Origin: Oikopleura dioica
Lineage: Eukaryota > Chordata > Appendicularia > Copelata > Oikopleuridae
Direction: 5' to 3'
Assembly: GCA_907165135.1 (NCBI GenBank)
Contig: OU015566.1
Span: forward strand, 1,366,501-1,430,500
DNA length: 64,000 nucleotides
Shown here: positions 12,290 through 23,908 of the stretch, one piece after another
Position numbering within the stretch: position 1 is the first letter of the stretch
Layout: each line of letters starts with the position of its first letter
Program-made: the position numbers and the translations under genes
The notes under the pieces: model-generated
Seen by the model: only the letters and a program-made list of their open reading frames with translations
The model's database searches: none
What the model was told of the DNA's origin: nothing

Positions 12290-14058
12290 ATGTCTTGGAG
12301 GGTCGATGTAAAGAAGCCCAAGAAACTGAACTAGGATCGACAAATGCCCCCGAAATCCGGATCGGGTTTTCATCGGATTTTCTTGAGCTCTGATTTTTCC
12401 GATCGGGTTTTTGTCGGGTTTTCGTCGGGTTTTTGTCGGGTTTTTTATCGGGTTTTTGTAGGATTTTTTTCGGGTTTTTGTCGGGTATTTTTCGGGTTTT
12501 TATCGGGTCTTTGTCGGGTTCTCGTCGGGTTTTCACAACACTGAAGTTAAATCAAATAAATTGAATCCAAATCGGCGAAAATGGACATAATTTTTGGCTA
12601 ACAGAAGTTTTGGTGCTCTCTTTAAAGAAACTGATGAGTAGATACGATGAGAAACCCGACAAAAATACCCTACAAAAACCCGATAAATGACCCTACAAAA
12701 ACCCGATTTTCTAGGGTCGCCAAAATTTCAACGTCGGGTTTTTGTAGGGTAGGCGGAATCCAACAAAAACCCGACAAAAACGTCGGTTTTCGATCGAGTG
12801 TCGGGTGGGACTTGTCGATCCTAGAAACTGAAGAAGCAAAAGCTTCCGACATTTTTCACAAGAACTGTGGTTGTTTGGGGCCTCACAGAGGAGCAGAAGA
12901 CGGCTGAATTTGTCAAGGATCATCTGTGCACACAGGGAAAGATCGAAACGATAACAATTATCAAGAAAAAACAAGGTACAAATTACACAAATCGGGGAGG
13001 AGTACTGTCAAAAGCCCTCTTTTTCAAAGACTGACTCATAAAACCTTCATTTTTTAGCAATCAAGGTTCGATTTCGCCACCAAGACGACGCGATCAAAGT
13101 CCGATCGAACAAAAAACTCTTCAAAGAATGGCCAAATATCTACTTGAAATACGGAAAGGATGAAAGATCAGTTTCCATCGCTCCAAATCTTGACGAAGAA
13201 CTCGCTGATTTAGCCAATTTAGCAGGTTCCGACAAAAGAAAAAATCTAAATTAAACAGTTTTTAGGGTCATTTTCTTTCGCCTCGGCAAAAGATCAAGAA
13301 AATGCTTCGACAAAGTCGCTGGAAGATTCGCTGATGCTCGACGACGCTGAGGAAATGTCGATCGCAGCGACTTCTGTGACGGGCTTGTCGGAACGAGGGG
13401 CGTTGATGAAGAAACTGCAGAAGCATTCGAAGATTCAAGAAAGCATGCAGGAAGAAATGGACGTTGCCTCGATGATAAGCTCGAAGATTAATGCACTGCC
13501 TCCAACGTTAGTGACAGAGAAGGCCTCTTTTGATTTCAAAATTATTCTTTTAAGATTCCACGAATTCACAGTCCCAGAAAACGAGCGCATCAATTTGGAA
13601 GAAATTCTCGCCGAAAAACTTCTCGATAACGAACTCATGGACGGAATCTCAACAGCGATAAAATGCCGCTTCGTCATTCTTTCTCCCGTCGCTTGGGTTC
13701 CCTGGATCAAAGCGCATCTTGGACTCGATTCTGACATGGTCCACGTGATCAAGGATCAATCCAAGATTTTCATCAGACTTTTTAGCTGGTCTGAATCAAG
13801 ACAGGTACTTGAAGTTATATATTTATGAATATATGAAGGCTACGTGGCCTAAGTGACAAACAAGGCCACTACAAATTCCCTTTTTTCAAGATTGACGATG
13901 CATTCGACGGGATTCTTTTGGTAAACCACAACGACGCAAAGCCAGATTACACATTCGAAGCCAAGAAATTGCCAGAAATCAAGTTCAACGTCCCTTCCAA
14001 CGCGAAAAACAACACTTTTGACAGGAAACGATCTTCAAAATTTTCAAATATTAAATGA
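12290..14058 (+). CDS. Unrecognised protein, interrupted in its first coding exon by a MITE
   Basis: With the MITE (one target-duplication copy included) removed, exons 12290-12322 + 12825-12975, 13058-13225, 13266-13506, 13555-13804 and 13891-14058 give about 336 residues in frame. The start is basic (MSWRVDVKKPKKLKKQK), then TVVVWGLTEEQKTAEFVKDHL, which recalls an RRM-like beta-alpha element, then IKVRFRHQDDAIKVRSNK, an acidic middle, and a C-terminal folded part (FHEFTVPENERINLEEIL ... SPVAWVPWIKAHLGLDSDMV). I cannot name the family. Intron 13507-13554 (48 nt, GTTAGT...TTTTAAG) is in frame and stop-free, so it could be retained. If the MITE is not removed, translation stops immediately after MSWRVDVKKPKKLN. 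A spliced-leader-like acceptor lies just upstream of the ATG. Confidence 0.65.
12331..12824 (+). mobile_element. A-family hAT-like MITE inserted in a coding exon
   Basis: 494 bp, flanked by identical 8-bp target duplications AAACTGAA (12323-12330 and 12825-12832). Perfect ends CTAGGATCGACAA inverted. The interior is built from many GGGTTTTTGTCG-type units on the left and their complement on the right, so the whole element folds as one long hairpin. No ORF of its own is credible. The same family recurs at 15222-15713. Confidence 0.9.
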
Positions 14059-14797
14059 ATATTTTTTCGAATGAAAATTTTCACACAAACATTCAATAAA
14101 AAATCGTCAACAAAGCGAGCTTCGAAATCAATTCAGAAACACTCTTCGTCAATCCTTCGCGAAATTCGCTGCCAACTGAATTTTTTAACTATTTTCTTTC
14201 TCGATTCTTTTTTTTTTCATTTTTTCAGCCATTTATTTTGCCATCTTTTTAGTCAGCAAAAAGCGAGCTTTTAAAGCTTAATTCTCCTTTCTGTTCCTTT
14301 AACTCACTGATAACTATTTATAATAAAACTTCCATTTACTACGACAGTTTTTAAAAATATTTCTTGTGGGAATTTTGTAGGGGGGCAAGAAATCAATTTA
14401 TTCGGGATGACAGCGCAAAGTGTCGAAAATTATAACAAAAAAAAATCGATTTTCACAACATTTTTTGTGATTTTTGTGAAAAAAATAAGGGTATCACTAT
14501 TTTATTTCCGGAAGAAAAAGCTGCCGGAAAATGGTGATTACAGATGTCTCCCTCCTTAAAAAATAAATTGGGCTCAATTCTCATCTTTTACCAAATATTC
14601 TCCCCGCGGGCACGTCGATTGCAGCGAATCCCTTGAATTTCAACCCTTTTTCGTTGTCATCGCCTGTTTTTCTTCTTCCGCCAAAAAGAAGATATTTATT
14701 TATTTTAAAAAGTGACAAGTTCAGCAATGTCTTGAAATGAAGTCCACGAAGTTGCAAGTTTTCGTTTCGTAAGAAAAAAAAGAAGAAAAAAGGGTTG
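14059..14797. other. AT-rich spacer
   Basis: T- and A-rich tracts; the open frame at 14071-14274 is low-complexity and lies in what is probably the 3' UTR. No gene seen. Confidence 0.45.
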
Positions 14798-17700
14798 ATG
14801 AATCAGAGATACGCAAAAGAAGCGAAAGGAAATTTGAATCGCAAACGCTTTCCGAAATCTGTTGTTATTGCCCATGGTAAGTCAAATGATCACGAGGTTC
14901 CTCGATATTTAATATTTTGGGGGAAATTGACAGGACTCCGGAAACTTTCGAAATGAATACGACTCGTGCAATGAGGGGAATATATTTTCCAATCATAATT
15001 TTAAGCCATCCGATGAAGATTTTGACTAGGCGGAAATCGCCCGTCTGGGCAAAATTAAGCTCCGGAATTTAGCATATGCGGAGTCTTCAAGTCAAACCAC
15101 GAGACTCAAATGACTTTTGAAAGACCATCACATGAACAATTTAAAGAGCATTCCTGTGGAAAAAACCTGAGTCAAGGTCTTGAAAGAGCTTTGATTATAT
15201 AAAGAAGAGCCGCGTTATACCCTAGGATCGACAAGTCCCACCCGACACCCGATCGAAAACCGACGTTTTGTCGGGTTTTTGTTGGATTCTCCCGACCCTA
15301 CAAAAACCCGACGCTAAAATTTTGGCGACCCTACAAAATCGGGTTTTTATAGGGTCATTTATCGGATTTTTGTAGGGTATTTTCGTCGGGTTTTTCTTCG
15401 GATCTACTTATCAGTTTGGTTAAAGATAGTACCCGAAATTCTGTTAGCCAAAAATTATGTCTTTTTTCGCCGATTTGAATTCATTTTACTTGATTCAACT
15501 TCAGTGTTGTGAAAACCCGACAAGAACCCTACAAAGACCCGATAAAAACCCGAAAAATACCCTACAAAAACCCGAAAAATGCCCTACAAAAATCCGATTA
15601 AAACCCGACAAAAACCCGACGAAAACCCGACAAAAACCCGATCGGAAAAATCAGACTTCAAGAAAATCCGACGAAAACCCGATCCGGATTTCGGGGGCAT
15701 TTGTCGATCCTAGGTTATACCAATCTTCTTTTGATTTTTGCGGCAATTCTGTTAAATCTCTTGCAGAACCCTAACTCAGGTTTCTATTTTCCCTATCTTC
15801 TGTCAAATGAGCATTCATACAATAATCTTGTCTTTTAGCGCGAACAAACTCTGCGAGTTCAACGCCGCGCTCGTCGCCAAACAATTCGCCGATGCTGATT
15901 GACGGGAGGAGCCGCGATGGATCACCATGCAACTCTCCGCGCCACAATCCATCGATTCGCAGCGTCATTTCCGTCACCAACAAAGATTCAAGCTCAGGAA
16001 GAGGCGTAAAGAGAAAATCAACGGATCTGGACCAGCCGCGGAAAAGGGAGAAAAGCTCCAAATCATCGAAAAAGAAATCGAAAGAAAAATCGAGCAAGAA
16101 GAGCAGCAGTTTTCATAACTCAAATAGTTCAAAAAGCGAGAGTAGAAATGGCCGTAGTGGCGGGTCGGATTCGAAGAGCCACAAAATGCTCAAAGAGATT
16201 AAGAGGGAAATTAACATGGACTCGCCGAGCAGTAGTAGATCTCCTTTGTCGAATATTTCTCAGGTAAAGAAGAAACATCTAAAAAAGGGTCGAAATTTCA
16301 ACTAAAAAGCTACGCTAGGGAATCTGTGTAGATACCTGATAGTCAGGTCCTGATTCAGGATTCTTATAAAAGCTGGTGCAAATAGCAGCAAAAGCTTATT
16401 TAACACACTACAGACCCTCCCCAACAAGGTGCAAAAGAGAGAATCGAAATATCTCGACTCTAACACCTTCAAAAAGGCTCCACCATTTTTGGGCACACTT
16501 ATAAAAAACCTGTTAATTCTACTTTAGTAGAATTAACTGAAAACCTTTGATAGAAATTCATGTAACTCAGGACCCTTACTCAGGTTTTCGCATATCGTGG
16601 CGCCCAGGTTAAACTTCACCGCAAGATTTACCTCTTACAAGAGCCTTTGCGGTGACTTTTAACGAGACGGTCATTCGGGTTCGCATATTTTCTATAGATA
16701 ACTATCAAAACTCATACTTTTTTCAGCTCGCTGAGCCAGAACACTACACCGACAACGAGTCAGAGCCAGATCAGCTGCCATCGCCACCCGGAAAACCGGC
16801 AAAAGCCGCCGCTCCCAGTCGTCCCGTCCATCAAAAGCCGATTCCCGAAGCGCTCCAAAAACTTATCCCCCTTTCATCCCTGACCACTCTTACACCGTTT
16901 CAAATGGCGAATCCAGATCAATCGAAGATTTTCGGAAAACCGGTTGATTCCAACGCCGATTCGAACACTCGACAGAAAATTGACTTTCACACCCTCGCCA
17001 CGGGAAAGTCCGGTTTGTTGACAAACGAGTTTGAGTCGAACGGACATGCGGGAGAAAATGGAATGGATGGAAATTATACGTCAGACTCGCTTGATTCTCT
17101 CAGGTAATTATTTTGCCACACATCGCGATTCAAGATGTTTTAAATTGATCCGAAATTATCATATACGAATCCCATGGGAGGAGAGAATTATTTGATCATT
17201 ATGATAGAAGAATTTCTCTTCCATTTATATTCATGCAGTGATTCCTTTTTCTGATTGATTTTTCTTGCTTCTCTTCCCAAGTTGGGACGAAGATTAGTTG
17301 ATATTCTTATCTGTTCATATTTGATGATTCTTCCCGTTTCTTATCGTAAATTCTAGCGATCTCGAACACATCCCCGAAGACGATCTCCAGCGCTTGAGCC
17401 TGACCTTCCTTAACCGCTACGCTGCCGGCGACCAACAATGGTGCGAAGACTACCCGGAGCACGGGATGCCTTGTCGCAAGTGCGGCCAGAAAGGACACAC
17501 GGTCATCAACTGCACAAGTCCGCCCAGTGAAAAATGCGTCCTATGCGGCGCATACGATCATCATCATAATTACTGCCCAGATACGTGCGAATTGGAGTAC
17601 AAGAACTTCGTCATTCCTTGCTTTCATTGTAGACAAGCTGTAAGTAGATCGAATTAAAAATTGTAAACAGAACGACCACCCTAGGGCTTAGGCCGCCTAG

Positions 17701-18437
17701 CTAGAGCTCCTAAGTCAGAGCACAATACGGTTAAAAATTTCAGCCCTTATAATAACGTCTTTGCGCCTTACTCCCAGGCATTAGGCGGCGTTTTACCGGC
17801 TCTCGGACAGTGGAAAAAATACACCCGGCATTCTGTGCTGGGATAACTAACAGGGGTGCCCAGTTTTCCTTCCGCTCTGATTCATGACAGATGCCAGCTA
17901 TGGAAATACGGGTACATCAGGGTAAAGACAGGGGAGACCAGTTTGGTAAAAATTATCACGATCGTATGATACGTATCAATCCGTCAATCGCAAGCCATTA
18001 TTTTTTGAATAAACCATCCAGATTAAATGCATTCCTTGTGACTCTCAATATTTAGCGTCTAAAAATCTCCATTTTTTCCTGTATTGACAATGATATTTAG
18101 GGGCATCTAGGGCGCAACTGTCCAGATCACTGGCGTCAATTCCACCGGACGACCAGTTCCAAATTCACCCCGTTCGATAACAGCGCGAATGCGAAAGTGC
18201 CGTCGTGCTACAACTGCGCAGGGCAGCATTACGGGCACGAGTGCACGCGCGAACGCATCAGCACGCACGGGCCCGTCCTCAAACCCACCGTTACCAAGCG
18301 CCTCACCGAGCACCAATCACAGATCTTTGACGAGAGCGGCAAGATCAAACGCGAAACAAGGAGGAGATCTAATAATAAGAGGTAAGTTCATGGTTTAAAT
18401 CAACCCTTTACTCCCTTTTTTCAGAAAGAACATTTAA
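14798..18437 (+). CDS. ZCCHC7: ZCCHC7, TRAMP-complex zinc-knuckle RNA-binding protein
   Basis: Six exons (14798-14876, 15839-16263, 16727-17103, 17357-17639, 18101-18381, 18425-18437) give 485 residues with GT-AG introns. The N-terminal half is a Ser/Lys-rich disordered region (KKKSKEKSSKKSSS). The C-terminal half carries a run of CCHC knuckles: CRKCGQKGHTVINC, CVLCGAYDHHHNYC, CFHCRQAGHLGRNC and CYNCAGQHYGHEC, with the family-specific WRQFHRTT between the last two (WRQYHLTT in vertebrates). This is the animal counterpart of yeast Air1/Air2, which with a poly(A) polymerase and the MTR4 helicase marks nuclear and nucleolar RNAs for the exosome. The first intron (962 nt) is unusually long here because it houses nested transposons. 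The last coding exon is only 13 nt. Confidence 0.9.
15150..15805. mobile_element. B-family MITE carrying a nested A-family MITE
   Basis: Left arm AAACCTGAGTCAAGGTCTTG (about 15162) and right arm AACCCTAACTCAGGTTTC (about 15775) are inverted copies of the B-family terminus, and the adjoining arms also pair (GAGCTTTGAT / ATTTAACAG region). The A element 15222-15713 sits between them. All lies in ZCCHC7 intron 1. Confidence 0.7.
15222..15713 (-). mobile_element. A-family hAT-like MITE, second copy, opposite orientation
   Basis: 492 bp with CTAGGATCGACAA inverted ends and an 8-bp target duplication GTTATACC (15214-15221 and 15714-15721). It is in inverted orientation relative to the copy at 12331-12824 and highly similar to it. 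Confidence 0.9.
16310..16600. repeat. Degenerate B-family remnants in ZCCHC7 intron 2
   Basis: TCCTGATTCAGGATTC near 16350 and CCCTTACTCAGGTTTTCG near 16577, with AAAAACCTG at about 16504, match B-family ends, but I could not define element edges. Confidence 0.45.
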
Positions 18438-19561
18438 TCCAACCCTCGCCGAAAACAAAGAACTTCTGCCCGATTTTATCTGCGTCGATTTTTTCCCTAC
18501 TCGAATTCTTATTTTCTGTATCTGGTGCTATTTGCTCTTCCCAAATGCATTTCAGGCACACACTGCCTTTTTATTCTTATTTTCAATAAATAATTATGTT
18601 GCATCCACTGTTCAAAAATTCTCTTTCTCCCTTTTATTTCTTGAGTTCAAACTGAGTCGCTTTTTTATGATATTTTCTAATTCGCGAAGGAGTTTTTTCG
18701 AATAAAATATGCCTTCGCAGAAAAAATATGGGTATTGCTGGATAACTGGATGTTGGACTTGGCAACCTTTAAAGAAAACCTTACCAGTTTCCTGAAAGAG
18801 GCTCTTTCAAAGAGCTTAAAGCGCATCATTTGAATATGAATCCGTCAAGCTCTTTAACGACCCTGACTCAGGTTTTCTACTAAGGCTCGTGAGGCCAGAA
18901 GTATAGAGATAGTTTCTCTGTTTACCTGTTACTGTTACGTTATAATTGTGACCCCTCCCCATTTATATAGTATTTGCTACGACGATACTTTTTCCGTCAT
19001 GATTCTCCTCGAGCACTGGTTTGTTAAATGATGATTATAAATGATCCTCATTTTCCTCCCGTTCTCATTTAGAAAAGATAGAGAATTATAAAAAGAGCGA
19101 CTCATTTTCTCCCGTAAATTGAGTAATTATTAATTTCCAAATATCTCCTCCAGTCTCAAAGTTTTTTCTATCTCTTGACGCAGATACCACTTATATCTAA
19201 AACAGAAAAGTTTCAAATAAAATAATCTTGCCTTCTCTTTCAAATTTTCTGTAAGCAACCAAAAAAGTAAAACTACCAGTGTCCCTGATTTATTGATAAA
19301 AAACCCGACCTGAGTTTTGATAAAAAGGACTGTAGCGAATTTTATATTTTAGACCTCTGGTCAGTCAGATAACCTGGCTGGAAGTAAGCGAACACGAGAT
19401 ATGATCCAGCCCGCCGCCCAGGTTGACGGGCGGGGGACAGGAATGGGTTAAATGAACTTTAGGTAATACCTGTGGCATTTGCCATTATCTGGGCTCGGAA
19501 ATGCACCTGAATATTTCGAAAGGGATAGGGATTTTTCTTCTATGAAGGGAGATTTTTTCCA
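18438..19561. other. Spacer with one B-family element (about 18765-18890)
   Basis: GACTTGGCAACC...GAAAACCTTACCAG on the left and GACCCTGACTCAGGTTTTCTAC on the right form B-family inverted termini around a hairpin (GGCTCTTTCAAAGAGC). The rest is AT-rich with no gene seen. Confidence 0.5.
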
Positions 19562-22124
19562 ATGTCAGATCCTAATTTGATAACTTTTTTTAACCTTGAA
19601 CAAGAAGAAGACTCAGAAAATGACGAAGACTTATTCAACTTTCGCTCACTTTTTCGCCACATGCATGGAGAAGCCAGGCGGCTATATAGCGTTAGTTTTC
19701 TCCTTGGAATCCCCCTCTTATCCGTAAATTAAGGGCCTCTCCTGTGATATCGCCCGCTCGGAGCGCAATCTCCGCCTGAATCGCTACAGTAACGTAAGCC
19801 CGTACGATTCGACACGAATCATCCTTTCGGAAGTAGACGGCACCGACTACATTAATGCAAACCTCGCACATTCCAGCGCAGAACCTCAACTAACCTATAT
19901 TTTAAGTAAGTTCCGAACCCCGGTTTTCCGATTTTTAACCTGTTTTTTTTCAGCTCAAGGCCCACTCAGATCGACAGTAGATGATTTCTGGCGAATGGCG
20001 TGGGAGAAAAACGTGACAAACATTGTGATGCTGAATAAACTCTTTGAAAATGGAAGGAAAAAATGTGAACAGTACTGGCCAGAGCTCGTTGGATTGTATA
20101 TGAATTGCTCGGCCGGGCCGGACATCACTTATAAAATTACGCTCAAAGGTAAGCTCTACTGAAAGAGGGTGCTTTGACCCGAAAGAGTCAAGCGAACACC
20201 GGGCTGGCCCAGATTTTTTCTCCTGTTGTCACAACTCGGAATTCTGTCGAGCGGCTGGACTCTAGCCCACTTCCGTATGACATTTGAATGTCAATCCAGT
20301 TAGACTGGTTCATATTTTTCCATTTCACCCTTGTTTCAAATCATCAAATTTCCGTTCAGATGAAAAACACGACGAGCACGATCGCTTCGTGGTGCGTCAA
20401 TTCGAACTCGAGCGGAGCGACTCTTCTCAAAACTCGACGGAAATGAGAACCATCACACAGTTCCATTACATCGCCTGGCCGGATTTTGGCGTCCCAGAAA
20501 CTACCAGAGACTTTGGCGATTTCTTCCATCTTTTAAATAAACATGATTGCTTCAGTTCCGCCTCACGTCCTAGGTAAAGATTTAATCAAGGGAAAAAGCA
20601 TTTATTCTGACTTAGCATTGTTCACTGCTCCGCTGGAATCGGTCGAACAGGGACGCTAATTCTTGTCGATTCATGCCTCAAGCTTTTGTCGAAGCAGAAA
20701 TGTGACAAGGTCGAGCAAGCCGATCTCATTGACATGGCATATCGCGAAGTGCTCTATCTCCGACAATTCCGCGCTGGTCTCATTCAGGTAGACTCCTTTC
20801 TCGACTCCTAACTCAATCCACTTTCAGACAGCGGATCAACTAGAATTCTCAATCAGTTCAATCGAAGTCCTCTACAACGAGTACTTGTTAACTCTCAACG
20901 ACCAAGTTGAAAATACTCCACCACCAACAACAACTGAAGATGCTTCAAACGGAAAACCGGAGGAACTTTCGGGCAAAGAAAAAATTGACTTTTCCTCATC
21001 ATCAGAAACAACAGAAACTTCAGATGAAGAGCCAGCTACTTCAGAAGCTACTGTCGAAACTCAAGATGAAATTCAAGGTAAGAAATCTTTACGTTCACCG
21101 GGATACCTGCTTCTTATGGACAATTTATGCAGATCCTGACTCAGGAGTCCTGACTGAGGACTCCCACACTGTAGCTCTGCAAGTTTTCCCCGAAATCTGA
21201 GTCAGTAGGCTCCTTGCTTTAGCCCCTGACTCAGATTTCGGACACATATTGAGAGGGAGGTTAGACTGAGAGTCTTTGAAACGGGTATATAGCGGTGTTT
21301 ATAATTTTAAATTTTTTGTTCAGGTGAAACTTCAATGACATCTCCACCCTGCGAAGCTGGCGACTCTCCAAAAAGAAAACCTGAACAGGGTAAAATTCGA
21401 AAACTTAACCCAAGTAGTAGTTGATACGAGCTTTTACCAGCACCCAATCAAAAAGTCACAAACTGAGAAATAGTCCTCCCTCCTTGTTTTTCTCGCTTCC
21501 TGTATCCTTCATGGCCTTATCAGCAGTTAATACAGTTTATTTTCGTTTACGGGTCTTCCTAGATCGATAAAAATATAAATGCGCTTCTCTCCTTACGTAC
21601 TTTGCTTGCCCTAAGCTTCAAAAATCAAGAAAAAAAATAGCGACTCAATCTTACAACTGTCGAAATTGAAAAAAATAACGAAATAGTTTTAAGCTTTAAC
21701 ACTAATTGATTTTAGAGAAAATAATGGAGCTGCGAGAGCGCGTCGCCATGATCAAGAACAAAATGAGAGAGGTTGACCGACAAAGAGAAGAAGCAAAAAT
21801 AAGGAGACCTAAACTCTGTAAGTCAGCTTGACCGGCATAAGGTTTCTTTGAGCTTCAAGCTCAAGCTTTCTGAGCGAGTGGAGCCCGTCGGCTCAATATA
21901 AGCCAGCTCTGATTGAGCTGAGCTCGCTCAAAATGCTCGATCTTAGCTCAAATCCGCTCAAAATTAGTTCGTTCTCTTTATTAAACTCCTTTTTTGCAGT
22001 TATTGCGATTGGCGTCGGAATAGCAGTCGGAATCGGCGCGTGGTACTGGTTCAACGGAAAAGAAGCGCCTTCAGTATCTGATGCAATCGACGAAAGCTAC
22101 GTTTCGGTGGAAGTTGAACTCTAG
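19562..22124 (+). CDS. PTP1B/TC-PTP-like (PTPN1/PTPN2) non-receptor tyrosine phosphatase with C-terminal membrane anchor
   Basis: Nine exons (19562-19690, 19734-19905, 19954-20148, 20360-20573, 20616-20787, 20828-21077, 21324-21389, 21716-21817, 22000-22124) give 474 residues. The catalytic domain contains the pTyr loop NRYSNVSPYDSTRI, a WPD loop (AWPDFGVP), the P-loop HCSAGIGRTG with the nucleophilic Cys and Arg, and a Q-loop (AGLIQTADQLEFS). A Ser/Thr/Glu-rich linker and a short charged helix follow, then a single hydrophobic segment FIAIGVGIAVGIGAWYWF close to the C-terminus. The tail anchor is as in PTP1B, which is held on the ER facing the cytosol and dephosphorylates receptor kinases. 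The N-terminal acidic extension before the domain is short. Intron 21078-21323 contains B-family repeat copies. Catalytic residues look intact. Confidence 0.9.
21120..21250. repeat. B-family repeat copies in a PTP intron
   Basis: GATCCTGACTCAGGAGTCCTGACTGAGGACTC and CCCCTGACTCAGATTTCGG sit in inverted and direct orientation within 120 bp. Confidence 0.5.
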
Positions 22125-22444
22125 AAACAACCCTCAGCTGCATATTTATTCGCCAACACAACTCGACATTGTCTTCAATCTCCTGAATTTTTTTCTTTGC
22201 ACAATTCTCAATTCAAATTTAACCTGATTTTTACTTTTTTCCTTTTTCGAATAAAAAAAAGAAGGCTTGAAATTTTAAGGTTTTTTTACCCATATTTTCC
22301 TACAGAATCTCCATCTGATAACGAATATCTTCATCCAATCCTCTAATTGGTCCTTTCTGATAATTCTCTAAATCGACCAATCAAGGGATAGGATGAGGGC
22401 TTTCGTTGTTCTAGTATGGTTCTGTGGAGCTGAATTTGCGTTTT
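22125..22444. other. Convergent 3' ends
   Basis: AATAAAAAAAAG at about 22250 probably serves the phosphatase. Nothing else seen. Confidence 0.4.
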
Positions 22445-23751
22445 TCATTCTTGTTTTTCTTTATTATCAGCTCCGAAAGTCAGAATTCTCATCATCAGCG
22501 AATCCAGTCGATCAAAAACAGAAACAGGTTTACCAATCTTCGACAGAAAAGCGAGCGCAAACATAAGCAGTGCTTGGCAAGTGATGATCATATTTTTTCC
22601 TGGAGCAATTTCGCAGCCTTTCAAAGTCGTTTATTTTCAACTTAAGTTTGAAACTACCTGAGAGGGCGAAAACATGAAGTGAAGAAAAGAAAAAGGCCAT
22701 TTTCGTAAAATCGCTTGGTGTCAGTTTTTCGATTTGCTTTTCTTGGGCGGAAGAAAGGCTCGATCCGAGATTGAGGATGAATTCACAACCCATAGCACCG
22801 ACGAGGCCAAGGAGGATGGAGAGCAGCAAGTTTCCTAAAGCGAATTCACCAATACGCAAATGGATAAAAATACCATTATAGACGACGAAACCAATTTCCG
22901 CCGCATAAAGAACTTTCTTCGCCCGGAACAGTTCTTTGAAAAACGCCAGGATAAAAAGCGAAATTTTGTTGGAGCAAAGTTTTTCAAATGCATTTTCAGG
23001 AGTGAAGCAAATCAGCCACCAGGAGACGGAATTGATAAAAATCGTCCGTGCGGACATGAATCCAGATAAAATCGGATTTCTTTATTTTTCTTCAGGAAAA
23101 AAGCTTATAAATCGGACTTTTACTGGAAGAAAAATTTCCTGAATGTCAAAAAGTTGAGCAAAACTGAATTTCCACCAGCAACAAGAAGGAAGAGAACGAA
23201 AGAAATCAATGGAAACTTCCTTTTTGACGTTATTTTCTGACGCGAAATAGTAATCCGAACAAAAACACAGTTCCCAACGCCTCCCTGAGAGAATCCTCCG
23301 TCCAGGATTTTTAGCCATCTTGGCAGTCAAGATTCCATGGGCAATTTCCATTGGAAGCATCACCTTATACCGTTTTATTATTGTAGAAAATAGGGATGTA
23401 CTTTCCTGGGCTCGGCAACCTGAATTGAAAACCTGAGTCAGGATCTGATAGAACTGAAATTAAAAGCCGCGTAGCGGCTTTTTAAAAGAACGAAGCCGCG
23501 AAGCGGCTTTGGTAATATAATATTACCGTTTTTATCTATGAAATATTCACGTTCGTTCTTAAAAAAAGCCTCTACGCGGCTATAAATTTCAGCTCATTCA
23601 GACCCTGACTCAGGTTTTCAACACAAGTTGCCGGGCCTAGGTACTTTCTGTTTGAAATCGCTTTGAAAACGAGTTCCTGAGGAATAAATCCAACGAAAAC
23701 GTCGCATAAGGGCGTCACATAATCTTCAAATAAATCGTCCAAAAGCTCCAT
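22445..23751 (-). CDS. TMEM38: TRIC-type intracellular cation channel (TMEM38-like)
   Basis: Supported exons 23360-23281, 23219-23124, 23079-22658 and 22599-22445 give about 250 residues, with several hydrophobic helices. Segments line up with TRIC channels: LPMEIAHGILTAKMAKNPG (equivalent to PMFDxAHxxL), PLISFVLFLLVAGGNSVLL, TIFINSVSWWLICFTPENAFEKLC (equivalent to WYxIFxCPxDLVYK), FFKELFRAKKV (equivalent to the MKEVxRxxKV motif), then a glycine-bearing helix and MIITCQALLMFALAFLSKIG. TRIC trimers sit in ER/SR membranes and pass K+ to balance Ca release. The N-terminus is short; an upstream frame starting at 23751 (MELLDDLFEDYVTPLCDVFVG...) probably supplies it, with a MITE between. That first junction is unresolved. 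The 23281/23219 junction reads in frame as GC-AG. Confidence 0.65.
23406..23640. mobile_element. B-family hAT-like MITE, best-defined copy
   Basis: 235 bp with 8-bp target duplications GTACTTTC (23398-23405 and 23641-23648). The termini are CTGGGCTCGGCAACC...AAAACCTGAGTCAGG and its complement CCTGACTCAGGTTTTC...GTTGCCGGGCCTAG. It contains internal inverted copies of GCCGCGAAGCGGC. It lies between the putative first exon and the rest of the TRIC gene. Confidence 0.85.
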
Positions 23752-23908
23752 CTCTTGATTTTTATCAAAAAAGAGGGGCGTGCAAAAGAATGATAAGAAA
23801 ACGTGTCTTATCGCCTTGTGGGTGCTAAACGATTCAATAAAATATCCCTTCATTATTAATTTAAATATTTTATTTTCTCAATAAATGTACAGAAAAAAGA
23901 CCATTTTT

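Noticed and set aside
12331-12824. Considered as an ordinary intron only
   Set aside because: Inverted CTAGGATCGACAA ends, an exact 8-bp duplication and a second full copy at 15222-15713 show that it is a transposable element, although it may be removed by splicing.
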